The notes beneath the pieces are model-generated. The model did not search any database, had not been told where the DNA came from, and saw nothing but the letters and a program-made list of their open reading frames with translations. Position numbers and translations under genes: made by a program. A stretch of 64,000 nucleotides of DNA from Lederbergia sp. NSJ-179 (GTDB lineage: Bacteria > Bacillota > Bacilli > Bacillales > Bacillaceae_C): the NCBI RefSeq assembly GCF_022867885.1, contig NZ_JALIFP010000010.1, forward strand, positions 62,001-126,000, in the 5' to 3' direction. How positions within the stretch are numbered: the first letter of the stretch is position 1; each line of letters starts with the position of its first letter. Of the stretch, positions 19,634 to 28,768 are shown one piece after another.

Positions 19634-20575
19634 ATGAGTGAACCAATAAGAATGAAAAATAATGGACAGATCAGTATTATGTTAAATGTTAATAATAGAG
19701 AAAAGATACCTGATTTGCAAAAAAGCATTTCACCAAAACCTTTATCACATGAGCACGCCATATTGAAGGAAATTGAAAAGGAAATGAATAGCCTTGTTGG
19801 AATGAGCCAAATAAAAAAGATGATGAAGGAAGTATATGCCTGGATTTATATTAATAAAAGACGAGAAGAAGCTGGTTTAAAATCAGGCGGGCAAGTCCTT
19901 CATATGATGTTTAAAGGAAATCCAGGTACTGGGAAAACCACTGTAGCGAGATTAATCGGAAAATTATTTCACAAAATGGATGTTTTACCTAAAGGTCATT
20001 TAATTGAAGCAGAACGGGCAGATCTTGTCGGAGAATATATTGGTCATACAGCGCAAAAAACGCGTGACTTAATCAAGAAGTCTGCCGGAGGCATTTTATT
20101 TATTGATGAAGCTTATTCATTAGGACGTGGCGGGGAAAAAGATTTTGGAAAAGAAGCGATTGATACGTTAGTGAAACATATGGAAGACAAACAAAATGAA
20201 TTTATTTTAATCTTGGCAGGATATTCGCAAGAAATGGATTATTTTCTCCGTTTAAATCCGGGCCTCCATTCTCGTTTTCCACTTGTGTTTCATTTTTCTG
20301 ACTATACGGCGAACGAATTAATGGAAATCGGACATCGTATGCTAGGGGAGAAAGAATATACTTTAAGTAAAGAGGCGGAAGCCAAATTGAAGGATCATTT
20401 GCTTTATGTAAAAGGGATAAGAGGTCAGCATTTCTCAAATGGTCGTTATGTCCGAAATCAAATTGAAAAGGCGATCCGTACACAAGCGATGAGGCTCTTA
20501 AGTGAACCCAATTTAGATAAAAATAAGTTAACCACCTTAATAAGTGAGGATTTTAACTTTTCTAAGCAAAGTTAA
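19634..20575 (+). CDS. spoVK: Stage V sporulation protein K (AAA+ ATPase)
   Basis: CbxX/CfxQ-type AAA+ ATPase needed for spore maturation in B. subtilis. Walker A GNPGTGKTT lies near residue 97, Walker B GGILFIDEAYSLGRGG follows, and the arginine-finger segment is NPGLHSRFP. EIEKEMNSLVGMSQIKKMM marks the domain start. The length of 313 residues is close to 322 in B. subtilis. ATG 19634 is chosen with GAGGTGATG upstream; codons 6 to 9 bases earlier overlap that site. A possible sporulation-sigma promoter (GCAC, then CGTATACT) lies 40-50 bases upstream but is weak. Confidence 0.93.
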   Translation: MSEPIRMKNNGQISIMLNVNNREKIPDLQKSISPKPLSHEHAILKEIEKEMNSLVGMSQIKKMMKEVYAWIYINKRREEAGLKSGGQVLHMMFKGNPGTGKTTVARLIGKLFHKMDVLPKGHLIEAERADLVGEYIGHTAQKTRDLIKKSAGGILFIDEAYSLGRGGEKDFGKEAIDTLVKHMEDKQNEFILILAGYSQEMDYFLRLNPGLHSRFPLVFHFSDYTANELMEIGHRMLGEKEYTLSKEAEAKLKDHLLYVKGIRGQHFSNGRYVRNQIEKAIRTQAMRLLSEPNLDKNKLTTLISEDFNFSKQS

Positions 20576-20755
20576 AGGAAAAGACTGTCCTTATGGCCAA
20601 AATTCGGCTGTAAGAACAGTTTTTAAAATTTCTCTTTGGATAGACTTTACATAGGTTTTTGATCCTGTACGGAGAAAAGCGTTCGAATAAATTCGTTTTT
20701 AAAATGGCTTTTTGTTATGATGTGAATAGGGCAAAAGACGAAAAGAGGGAGATAT

Positions 20756-22006
20756 TTGCAGACACCTACTAAAGAGAAGGTTATTATTGTTGGAAGTCAG
20801 CTTGCTGATTCTGATCTTCATTTTCAATATTCCATGTTTGAGCTTGAGTCATTAGTTTCAACTGCACAAGGTGAAACCATAGCCACTTTGACGCAAAAAC
20901 AAGATAAACCACATCCTGCTACGTATATTGGAAAAGGAAAACTTGAAGAACTCCAACAACTTGAAGAGGAATTGACACCGGATTTAATTATTTTTAATGA
21001 TGAATTATCTCCAAGTCAGCAAAGAAACCTGCAAGAAAAATTGAAGGGGAAAGTGCTGGATCGAACCCAATTAATATTGGATATCTTTGCACAACGAGCA
21101 AGATCGAAAGAGGGAAAATTACAGGTTGAGCTTGCTCAACTACAATATCTTTTGCCAAGACTAGCAGGTCAAGGCATTTTGCTATCGCGTTTAGGTGGTG
21201 GAATTGGAACAAGAGGACCTGGAGAAACCAAGTTAGAATCAGATAGACGGCATATTCGTCGTAGAATTGATGAAATAAAAAATCAACTACAAGTTGTCGT
21301 GAATCATCGTGAGCGTTATCGTGAAAGGAGAAAGCGCAATCGAGCTTTTCAAATTGCCATTGTCGGCTATACAAATGCCGGTAAATCAACGTTGTTTAAC
21401 AGATTATCCACTGCCCAAGCTTTTGAGGAGAATCAATTATTTGCGACCCTTGATCCACTAACTCGAAAGTTGGTTTTACCTAGTGGATATAGTGCGATCC
21501 TAACAGATACAGTGGGTTTTATTCAGGATATCCCGACCACCTTAATTGCCGCATTTCGCTCCACTTTAGAAGAGGTTCGGGATGCAGATCTTTTACTACA
21601 TATAGTGGACAGTTCAAACCCTGACTATGAAAATCATGAAAAAACCGTTCAACACTTATTAACAGAGTTAGAAATGGACCATCTTCCCCAACTTACGGTT
21701 TATAATAAATCTGATGAGATCTTCCATGAATTTGTGCCGCGATCTGGTGAATATTTGATTATGAGCGCTTTTAATGAAGCTGATCGTCAGCGGTTAAAAC
21801 AAAAAATTGAGAGTATGGCGATTGAAAATATGGATGACTATCAGGTGATCGTTCCATCGGATGAAGGAAGGCTTTTAGCTGTTTTGAAAAATGATACGAT
21901 TTTGCGGGAATTTGTTTTTCTTGAAGAAGAACAATCCTATAAATGCAAAGGATATGTCTTAAAGGAGCATCCCGTTAAGGCTGCACTAGATTTATATGGG
22001 ATTTAA
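20756..22006 (+). CDS. hflX: GTPase HflX
   Basis: Ribosome-associated GTPase linked to splitting or rescue of stalled ribosomes. The N-terminal nucleotide-binding domain contains HPATYIGKGKLEEL and the glycine-rich LSRLGGGIGTRGPGETKLE. The G domain follows with G1 GYTNAGKST at residues 204-212, G3 TDTVGFI and G4 YNKSDE. The length of 416 residues is normal. TTG start with AGAGGGA six bases upstream. It lies between spoVK and ynbB, exactly as in B. subtilis (YnbA). Confidence 0.94.
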   Translation: MQTPTKEKVIIVGSQLADSDLHFQYSMFELESLVSTAQGETIATLTQKQDKPHPATYIGKGKLEELQQLEEELTPDLIIFNDELSPSQQRNLQEKLKGKVLDRTQLILDIFAQRARSKEGKLQVELAQLQYLLPRLAGQGILLSRLGGGIGTRGPGETKLESDRRHIRRRIDEIKNQLQVVVNHRERYRERRKRNRAFQIAIVGYTNAGKSTLFNRLSTAQAFEENQLFATLDPLTRKLVLPSGYSAILTDTVGFIQDIPTTLIAAFRSTLEEVRDADLLLHIVDSSNPDYENHEKTVQHLLTELEMDHLPQLTVYNKSDEIFHEFVPRSGEYLIMSAFNEADRQRLKQKIESMAIENMDDYQVIVPSDEGRLLAVLKNDTILREFVFLEEEQSYKCKGYVLKEHPVKAALDLYGI

Positions 22007-22024
22007 AAGGAGTATAGAAAAAGA

Positions 22025-23278
22025 ATGGATTTATTGTTAGCTCAAATGATTGATGAGATAGAAGAACAAATTCTCTCTATCCATAGTAAGATTGACCGAT
22101 TGATTGAGACAAATCAATATCGTGTATTGAAAAGTTTTCAGAAACATCGCGTAAGTGAAACCCATTTTGCAGCTTCCACCGGCTATGGTTACGGAGATAT
22201 AGGGCGGGAGGTTTTGGAGGCTGTTTATGCTGATGTGTTCGGGGGAGAGGCAGGATTAGTTCGGCCACAGATTATATCAGGGACCCACGCTATTTCCATT
22301 GCCTTATTTGGGGTTCTTCGACCCGGGGATGAGTTGTTATATATAACAGGAAAACCTTATGATACATTAGAAGAAGTGGTAGGTTTACGAGGGTCTCATA
22401 ATGGTTCATTAAAAGAATTTGGCATTCACTATAACTGCATAGACTTGACGAATAACGGTTCCGTTAATTTTGAAGCTGTACAAAAAGCTATCAAGCCGAA
22501 TACAAAAGTGGTTGGCATCCAACGCTCCAAAGGGTATGGCGACCGGCCATCCTTCACAATATCTGAAATTCAAACGATGATTCAGTATGTGAAGGAAATA
22601 AAACGAGATCTGATCGTCTTTGTGGATAATTGTTATGGGGAATTTGTAGAGGAATTGGAACCATGTCATGTAGGCGCTGATTTAATCGCAGGTTCACTTA
22701 TCAAAAATCCAGGTGGCGGAATGGTGAAAACGGGTGGCTATATTGTTGGGAAAAAGGAACTCGTTGAGATGTGTTCCTATCGAATGACTTCTCCTGGAAT
22801 TGGCCGGGAGGCAGGGGCGTCTCTTTATAGTTTACTTGAGATGTACCAAGGATTTTTTTTAGCCCCGCATATTACCGGGCAAGCCTTGAAAGGGGCGGTG
22901 TTTACTTCTGCTTTATTAGAAAGAGTAGGCCTCCATACATCACCAAAATGGAATGCACCCCGAACCGATCTTATCCAATCTGTCCAATTTGACGATAAAG
23001 AAATGATGATTGAATTTTGCCAAGAAATTCAATTTGCTTCACCGGTGGATTCCTATGTAACACCTTATCCTAGTAAAATGCCCGGCTATGAAGATGAAGT
23101 GATTATGGCGGCTGGTACTTTTATTCAAGGAGCGAGTATTGAATTATCCGCAGATGGTCCAATCAGACCACCATATACGGTATATATTCAAGGAGGATTA
23201 ACCTATGCTCATGTAAAGATCGCTGTATCCGGTGCATTAAATCGATTAATTAAAAAAGGTTTATTGGCTATTCATTAA
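22025..23278 (+). CDS. ynbB: YnbB, PLP-dependent Cys/Met-metabolism-type enzyme
   Basis: Fold-type I PLP protein of the methionine gamma-lyase / 'aluminium resistance' family (417 residues). Visible are ISGTHAISIALFGVLRPGDELLY near residue 83, VFVDNCYGEFVE (PLP-binding aspartate) and GSLIKNPGGG, whose lysine is the likely Schiff-base residue. The real substrate of YnbB proteins is not settled. It starts 18 bases after hflX. In B. subtilis ynbB is followed by glnR and glnA; here only glnA follows. Confidence 0.88.
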   Translation: MDLLLAQMIDEIEEQILSIHSKIDRLIETNQYRVLKSFQKHRVSETHFAASTGYGYGDIGREVLEAVYADVFGGEAGLVRPQIISGTHAISIALFGVLRPGDELLYITGKPYDTLEEVVGLRGSHNGSLKEFGIHYNCIDLTNNGSVNFEAVQKAIKPNTKVVGIQRSKGYGDRPSFTISEIQTMIQYVKEIKRDLIVFVDNCYGEFVEELEPCHVGADLIAGSLIKNPGGGMVKTGGYIVGKKELVEMCSYRMTSPGIGREAGASLYSLLEMYQGFFLAPHITGQALKGAVFTSALLERVGLHTSPKWNAPRTDLIQSVQFDDKEMMIEFCQEIQFASPVDSYVTPYPSKMPGYEDEVIMAAGTFIQGASIELSADGPIRPPYTVYIQGGLTYAHVKIAVSGALNRLIKKGLLAIH

Positions 23279-23412
23279 GTGTATATAGATAAGAGGAAAA
23301 ACTTTATACTGTATTTTTTAGAAAAAATCATATAAAATTTTAAAGTGCATATGTAGATGAAAAAATGAAAGAATATGCAACTTTGATCTTACGGGAGGAC
23401 TTTTAAATAAGT

Positions 23413-24747
23413 ATGGGTAGATATACCGAAGAAGATATTATGCGGTTGGCAAAAGAACAAAATGTGAAGTTTGTCAGGCTGCAATTTACGGATATTCTAG
23501 GAACGGTTAAGAATGTAGAAATCCCAATTACGCAGTTGGAGAAGGCTTTGGACAACAAGATGATGTTTGATGGTTCCTCAATTGAAGGTTTTGTCAGGAT
23601 TGAAGAATCGGATATGTATCTTTATCCTGATTTAGATACATGGGTTGTTTTTCCATGGTCTGCCAGTAAAGGAAAAGTAGCCAGACTGATTTGTGATGTC
23701 TATAATTCCGATCTAGAACCATTTGCAGGAGATCCACGCAGTAATTTAAAGAGAGTTTTAAAAGAAATGGAGAAATTCGGATTCACTCATTTTAATTTAG
23801 GACCTGAGCCAGAGTTCTTTCTATTCAAATTAGATGATAATGGGGAGCCGACATTGGAATTAAATGACCATGGTGGTTATTTTGACCTTGCTCCAACTGA
23901 CCTTGGTGAAAATTGTCGACGGGATATTGTATTGGAATTAGAAGAGTTGGGCTTTGAAATAGAAGCCTCCCATCATGAGGAAGCACCTGGCCAGCATGAA
24001 ATTGATTTTAAATATGCCGATGCTGTAACAGCCTGTGACCAAATTCAAACCTTCAAATTGGTTGTAAAAACAATGGCAAGAAAACATGGTCTTCATGCCA
24101 CTTTCATGCCGAAACCTCTATATGGCGTAGCAGGATCTGGTATGCATTTTAATTTATCCTTATTTAATGATGGAAAAAATGCCTTCTATAATCAAAACGG
24201 TGAATTACAAATGAGTGAAACAGCGTATCAATTCTTAGCTGGTATTATTAAGCATGCTCCTGCTTTTACAGCGATCACAAACCCAACCATCAACTCATAT
24301 AAGCGCTTGGTTCCAGGGTATGAAGCACCTTGTTATATTGCATGGTCAGCACAAAATAGAAGCCCTCTTGTTCGAATTCCCTCTTCACGCGGACTTAGTA
24401 CCCGAATTGAGGTAAGAAGTGTGGACCCAAGTGCTAATCCTTATTTAGCGATGGCGGTTCTACTGAAAGCGGGATTAAGTGGAATTGAAGATCAATTAAC
24501 ACCACCTCATGCCGTGGATAAAAATATTTATATTATGAATAAAAATGAGCGGCAAGAAGAAGGTATCATTGATTTACCGGCTAATTTATATGAAGCTCTA
24601 GAGCAATTGAAACAGGATGAAATTATTAAAGCGGGCTTAGGAAATCATATTTACGAAAATTTTGTTGAAGCAAAAGAAATTGAATGGGATATGTTTCGCA
24701 CACAAGTCCACCCGTGGGAGCGAGAACAGTATTTGAAACAGTATTAA
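23413..24747 (+). CDS. glnA: Type I glutamine synthetase GlnA
   Basis: ATP-dependent synthesis of glutamine from glutamate and ammonium; dodecamer. Beta-Grasp N-terminus, [10 protein letters not shown] at residues 51-60, metal-site GPEPEFFLF, and the [11 protein letters not shown] flap region. Arg62, the residue needed for feedback inhibition in Gram-positive GlnA, is present (GFVRIEESD). The length of 444 residues matches B. subtilis. GGGAGG lies rather far (about 13 bases) from ATG. The glnR gene, normally 5' to glnA, is absent from the 134-base gap, and I see no clear GlnR/TnrA box there. Confidence 0.96.
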   Translation: MGRYTEEDIMRLAKEQNVKFVRLQFTDILGTVKNVEIPITQLEKALDNKMMFDGSSIEGFVRIEESDMYLYPDLDTWVVFPWSASKGKVARLICDVYNSDLEPFAGDPRSNLKRVLKEMEKFGFTHFNLGPEPEFFLFKLDDNGEPTLELNDHGGYFDLAPTDLGENCRRDIVLELEELGFEIEASHHEEAPGQHEIDFKYADAVTACDQIQTFKLVVKTMARKHGLHATFMPKPLYGVAGSGMHFNLSLFNDGKNAFYNQNGELQMSETAYQFLAGIIKHAPAFTAITNPTINSYKRLVPGYEAPCYIAWSAQNRSPLVRIPSSRGLSTRIEVRSVDPSANPYLAMAVLLKAGLSGIEDQLTPPHAVDKNIYIMNKNERQEEGIIDLPANLYEALEQLKQDEIIKAGLGNHIYENFVEAKEIEWDMFRTQVHPWEREQYLKQY

Positions 24748-24754
24748 TTAGGAC

Positions 24755-24788
24755 AAACCGCCGGAGCGATTAGCTTTAGCGGTTTTTC
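24755..24788 (+). terminator. Intrinsic terminator after glnA
   Basis: AAACCGCCGGAGC and GCTTTAGCGGTTTTT pair with a few mismatches and end in T. The rest of the gap to 25022 holds no gene, only a possible operator. Confidence 0.75.
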
Positions 24789-24891
24789 TATATCGAGCAA
24801 TTTTGGTTGATGTGAGTGTTGCTTTTCTAGCTTCCCGATAATGGCCATTGATGGAGGGAAAGAAAGGCAATGAAAGTGAAGGAACGTGTTA

Positions 24892-24908
24892 ACGTATTAA
24901 TTATACGT
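24892..24908. promoter_or_regulatory. Inverted repeat upstream of the Gfo/Idh gene
   Basis: ACGTAT, TAATT, ATACGT: six-base arms around a five-base centre, about 115 bases before the gene. It could be an operator; no regulator can be named. Confidence 0.35.
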
Positions 24909-25022
24909 AAAAAAGCACAAAATATAAGACGTCTATTACTTATTGCAAAATCTTTTCAAATATATGACAATATACGGTAGTGAAAGCAGTTTCATCGTTA
25001 AATAAAAGGAGGAGGAGTTTGT

Positions 25023-26042
25023 ATGTGTCCTTTAGGAGTTGCGGTAATTGGGTGTGGGACCATTGCTGATTTCCATATCAGGGCCATCCAAAATATTGAA
25101 AATGCTAAATTAATAGGGGTGTCAAGCCGAACGAAAGAGCGTGCTCAACAAATTGGGGAGCAAGAAAATTGTGAATGGACAACAGATTATCGGAAGTTAC
25201 TTCACCATCCAAAAGTAGAGCTCATCTGTTTAACAACTAGTAGTGGCAGCCACGCAAAAATTGGTTTAGAAGTATTAAAACGTGGAAAACACTTATTAGT
25301 TGAAAAACCGCTGGCCATGAATAGTTCAGATGCCAACCGGCTTATTCAGACAGCGAAAGAAAAAGATGTTATTTTATCCGTCGTTTCCCAAAGAAGATTT
25401 GAACGGCAACACGAGGAGGTTAAAAAAGTCTTATCGGAAGGAGCCATTGGACCATTATTATATGTGGAGGTTACAACTCCCTTTTTCCGAACCCAAGAGT
25501 ATTACGATTCAGCGGATTGGCGGGGAACAATCGCTGAAGATGGCGGCGCTTTAATGAATCAAGGGATTCATTCCATTGACCTTATGCTTTGGATGGCTGG
25601 CGAGGTTAAAACGGTCTATGGGAAAGTGGCAACAAAAACGCACGAAATGGAAGCGGAAGATTTAGGAGTAGGCTTGGTTACATTTAAAAATGGAGCATTA
25701 GGGACCATTATGGCTTCTACCAGTATTCAACCTGGTTTTGAACAAACCCTACATTTGTACGGTGAAAAAGGAAGTTTTCAATTACAAGGCAGCCAAATTG
25801 TCCATTGGACGGTACCAGGCATCCCCCAACCTGTTTTAACGAATCAGGAGGAGGGGAAGCAAGGAACTAGTAGTCCTACAAGTATTTCCACTATCCATCA
25901 TCAAAGACAGATTGAACAACTAATAGGAGCGATTCAACAAAGTGGAAAACCTGCTGTAACAGGAGAGGAAGGAAGAGAGGCAGTTCGATTGATTGAAGCC
26001 ATTTATGAATCTTCAAGACTTGGGAAAGAAATGCAACTTTGA
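25023..26042 (+). CDS. Gfo/Idh/MocA-family NAD(P)-dependent oxidoreductase
   Basis: N-terminal Rossmann fold with AVIGCGTIADFHIRAI near residue 7, then LLVEKPLAMN, which holds the conserved EKP lysine. The C-terminal substrate domain has GGALMNQGIHSIDLMLWM, with the expected histidine. The family oxidises or reduces sugars, inositols or their derivatives; the substrate cannot be told from sequence. 339 residues. GGAGGAGG precedes ATG. It is a single-gene unit between glnA and a terminator. The C-terminal half resembles the product at 38038 (WRGT-x4-GGALMNQG), so the two are likely related in role. Confidence 0.85.
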   Translation: MCPLGVAVIGCGTIADFHIRAIQNIENAKLIGVSSRTKERAQQIGEQENCEWTTDYRKLLHHPKVELICLTTSSGSHAKIGLEVLKRGKHLLVEKPLAMNSSDANRLIQTAKEKDVILSVVSQRRFERQHEEVKKVLSEGAIGPLLYVEVTTPFFRTQEYYDSADWRGTIAEDGGALMNQGIHSIDLMLWMAGEVKTVYGKVATKTHEMEAEDLGVGLVTFKNGALGTIMASTSIQPGFEQTLHLYGEKGSFQLQGSQIVHWTVPGIPQPVLTNQEEGKQGTSSPTSISTIHHQRQIEQLIGAIQQSGKPAVTGEEGREAVRLIEAIYESSRLGKEMQL

Positions 26043-26056
26043 ATACAAACGAAACT

Positions 26057-26096
26057 AACAGGCGAGAAAGAAATACGCGATTCTCGCCTGTTTTTG
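26057..26096. terminator. Intrinsic terminator
   Basis: AACAGGCGAGAA and TTCTCGCCTGTT with T after the stem and A before it, so it can serve both the oxidoreductase gene and the converging regulator gene. Confidence 0.85.
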
Positions 26097-26200
26097 GTCG
26101 GAACATTTATTTTATTATTGATTAGGTATAGGAAAATCATTTATAATCACGTAAACATTTAGTAATTAGCCCAGAATGGCAAAAAGCACCCTTCCTTACT

Positions 26201-27583
26201 TCATTTATTTTGCTCTTGGTATATATTCATTTTATTTAGTTGATCAGTCACAAATGATAAACGGTAAATTCTTCTTGGTCTTCCTTTAGATGAAAGCTTC
26301 TCCTCTCCGACAATGTCAATCAATTCAGCATCCATCCATTGCAGTAATATTCTATGAGCACTTCTTACAGTAATGTCTAAAATCGAAGCCAACTCCTGGG
26401 CGGTATAGTCCGTTTTGCCGTATCGTGATATCTGGGCCATCAGTTTCGTCATATAGGAAGCGGACATACCTGCTTTTTCAGCTTCGTCAAGAATTTTTGA
26501 ATCCGTGATCGACAAGTCATAGAGCTCATATCTCATCGGAGTAGTCACATCAACCGGCCCGATGACACTTCGATTTTCCCTTACAATGTAACAAATGTTT
26601 CCACCGGATTCCTTTGATTGTCGAAGTGCCAATCTTGCATGAGTTCCAGCATCAATTGCTGATCGACCAAAACCGATCCCAATACTTAGCGTAATCCCGA
26701 TTGACTTTTTTGCATCTTGAAGAATAGGGATGAATTTATAACCTCTTGTCTCTCTTTCGAAAATTCCCCGAGTTGTGAAAAACAAATACTCGCCTCCACC
26801 CATATTTATTAAGTGTCCATCAAGCTGCTTAATGTAATCTAATAACATACGATGAATGTCGAGCTTTAATTGCTGAACATCATGTTCGGATGGATATTTT
26901 TCAACAACGTGTCTAAAATCGTCAATGTTGATGAGTCCTACAACAATTTGCGCTTCTTTATTACGTCTTGTTTCTGTGGCAAGAAGCGCTCTCTCCAATG
27001 AAACAATCAAGTCTTGATGAGTAGGTGTCACCCATTCATTCGGGACATTTTGCTCCGTCAATTTATCTGATACTGCCTGTATCCCCGTCATGGCTATCGT
27101 CTTTTTTTCTTGATAATTTTGAAGATGAAACGCAACGATTTCCTCAATTGTGGATGAGACAGGAGTGTCGTAGAAAAAGATTTGTGAATCGGTTTCTTGC
27201 AATTCCAAAAGGATCTGTTTTGCGTATTTTACATCAACGGTATCGATGGACAGTAATTTTAATCCATAAATATTTTTCAAGTGAAACAAAGATTGGTATA
27301 ATCCCGTTCCCATAAGTGGAACGTGATGAACTGGAATATGAAATTCCAGCATGTCCTTTGTTTTTTTATACCCGCGGTATTCCAAGAACATCAACACTTC
27401 AACTTCATTCGTTAGCCTTCGAGCTAAATCTGGAATCTCATCTTCAGATTGCGGGACACAGAATAGTGGATTGAAATTTGGAAACGACTGCAGCGCCTCC
27501 TTCGTTTTTTCGATCAAGGATTCCTGTCCGATTACACCAATCGAAATCACGGATTGAACCGATAACGTACCTTTATCGAACAT
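26201..27583 (-). CDS. Transcriptional regulator with degenerate GGDEF/GTP-cyclohydrolase-III-like domain and winged HTH
   Basis: 460 residues in three parts. Residues 1 to about 190 look like a small-molecule sensor (SVISIGVIGQESLIEKTKEAL; HHVPLMGTGLYQSL). Residues about 210-370 carry a GGDEF-type fold: IVVGLINIDDFRHVV, then MGGGEYLFFTT in place of GGDEF, then SIGIGFGRSAIDAGTHARLAL, a motif also typical of archaeal GTP cyclohydrolase III. The C-terminal 90 residues are a winged helix (TAQELASILDITVRSAHRILLQWM). The start is the third of three ATGs, six bases after GGGAGGG. It is divergent from the SDR-DHDPS-M55-enolase operon, so it probably controls that operon. The ligand is unknown; a nucleotide is possible. 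The annotation is by motif only. Confidence 0.7.
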   Translation of the reverse strand: MFDKGTLSVQSVISIGVIGQESLIEKTKEALQSFPNFNPLFCVPQSEDEIPDLARRLTNEVEVLMFLEYRGYKKTKDMLEFHIPVHHVPLMGTGLYQSLFHLKNIYGLKLLSIDTVDVKYAKQILLELQETDSQIFFYDTPVSSTIEEIVAFHLQNYQEKKTIAMTGIQAVSDKLTEQNVPNEWVTPTHQDLIVSLERALLATETRRNKEAQIVVGLINIDDFRHVVEKYPSEHDVQQLKLDIHRMLLDYIKQLDGHLINMGGGEYLFFTTRGIFERETRGYKFIPILQDAKKSIGITLSIGIGFGRSAIDAGTHARLALRQSKESGGNICYIVRENRSVIGPVDVTTPMRYELYDLSITDSKILDEAEKAGMSASYMTKLMAQISRYGKTDYTAQELASILDITVRSAHRILLQWMDAELIDIVGEEKLSSKGRPRRIYRLSFVTDQLNKMNIYQEQNK

Positions 27584-27642
27584 CATCATCCCTCCCACCG
27601 TTTTTTTTTGACGATCGAAAAAGTGACTCCAAGCCATCTACT

Positions 27643-27669
27643 TAAAGACACTTTATAGACTTGTCTTTA
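27643..27669. promoter_or_regulatory. Operator-like inverted repeat in the divergent region
   Basis: TAAAGACA and TGTCTTTA are perfect eight-base arms around 11 bases. The right arm covers the -35 box (TTGTCT) of the promoter reading into the operon at 27750. It is a good candidate site for the divergent regulator. Confidence 0.6.
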
Positions 27670-27690
27670 GAAAGGGCTTACTTTTATAAT
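27661..27690 (+). promoter_or_regulatory. Promoter of the 27750 operon
   Basis: TTGTCT, 18 bases, TATAAT. It ends about 60 bases before the first gene. Confidence 0.6.
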
Positions 27691-27749
27691 AATTTTAACA
27701 CTTTAAAAAGTCAATTTTCAGTGTTTGTTGAATATTTAAGGAGGTCATC

Positions 27750-28766
27750 ATGAAAACAGTTGAAGAATTAGAAAGAGAATTGTCCAAACCATCTGATGCT
27801 TTGATACGTGAAATAAGAGAACTAGAAGGGGATATTTTGATTCTGGGAGTTGGTGGGAAGATCGGCCCGAGTTTGGCAAGAATGGCTAAAAGGGCGATTG
27901 ATATGGCAGATATAGATAAAAGGGTTGTCGGAGTATCCCGCTTTTCTTCCGGAAATTTAAGGGAGCAGCTTGAAAATTGGGGGATTGAAACTATTGGCGT
28001 TAATTTGCTGGATGAGACAGAATTAAGGAAAATTCCCAAGGTGAAAAATATTATTTATATGGCTGGCCACAAATTTGGGACGACTGGCAAAGAATATTAC
28101 ACTTGGGCAATGAATACTTATTTGCCTGGGAGGATTGCCGAAAGATTCAGAGACTCAAATATGGTTGTGTTTTCCACAGGCAATGTTTATCCTTTAACTC
28201 CGTTAAGCATTGGGGGTTCTGCGGAAGAAAGTGAGACCGAACCTGTCGGAGAATATGCCCAGTCTTGTCTTGGGCGTGAACGAACATTGGAATATTTCTC
28301 TCGTAAATACGAAACGCCGATGTTGATGTACCGATTGAATTATGCGAATGATCTGCGCTATGGGATTTTACTAGAGGTTGCTCAAGCTGTACAAGACAGC
28401 CGTCCGATTGATTTAAGTATGGGGTATGTCAATGTGATTTGGCAAGGGGATGCTAGTGACATGGCACTACGCTCGTTACGGTATTGCAGTAGTCCGCCAG
28501 TAGTGTTGAATGTTACGGGTCCTGAAACCGTTTCCGTTCGATGGCTAGCTAATGTATTTGGAGAATTACTGCAAAAGGAACCAATTTTCATCAATCAAGA
28601 AAAAAAAACGGCCTTATTGAACAATGCATCGAAGTCACACAAATGGTTTGGGTATCCCAGAGTGTCCTTAAGGAAGATGATTGACTGGACGGCAGATTGG
28701 GTGAAGGAAGGAGGAGTGACCATAAATAAACCGACACTTTTTCAGGATAGAAAAGGGGCGTTTTAA
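27750..28766 (+). CDS. NAD-dependent epimerase/dehydratase (SDR)-like protein with altered active site
   Basis: Extended-SDR-type protein of 338 residues. ILILGVGGKIGPSLARM (residues about 30-46) is a G-x-G-G-x-I-G variant of the nucleotide-binding loop, followed by IIYMAGHKFG and FSTGNVYP. The usual catalytic Tyr-x-x-x-Lys is Tyr169-Ala-Gln-Ser-Cys173, so the lysine is missing; the protein may use a different mechanism or act only by binding. Strong AAGGAGG before ATG. First gene of a four-gene operon (gap of two bases to the next gene). Substrate unknown. Confidence 0.75.
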   Translation: MKTVEELERELSKPSDALIREIRELEGDILILGVGGKIGPSLARMAKRAIDMADIDKRVVGVSRFSSGNLREQLENWGIETIGVNLLDETELRKIPKVKNIIYMAGHKFGTTGKEYYTWAMNTYLPGRIAERFRDSNMVVFSTGNVYPLTPLSIGGSAEESETEPVGEYAQSCLGRERTLEYFSRKYETPMLMYRLNYANDLRYGILLEVAQAVQDSRPIDLSMGYVNVIWQGDASDMALRSLRYCSSPPVVLNVTGPETVSVRWLANVFGELLQKEPIFINQEKKTALLNNASKSHKWFGYPRVSLRKMIDWTADWVKEGGVTINKPTLFQDRKGAF

Positions 28767-28768
28767 AG

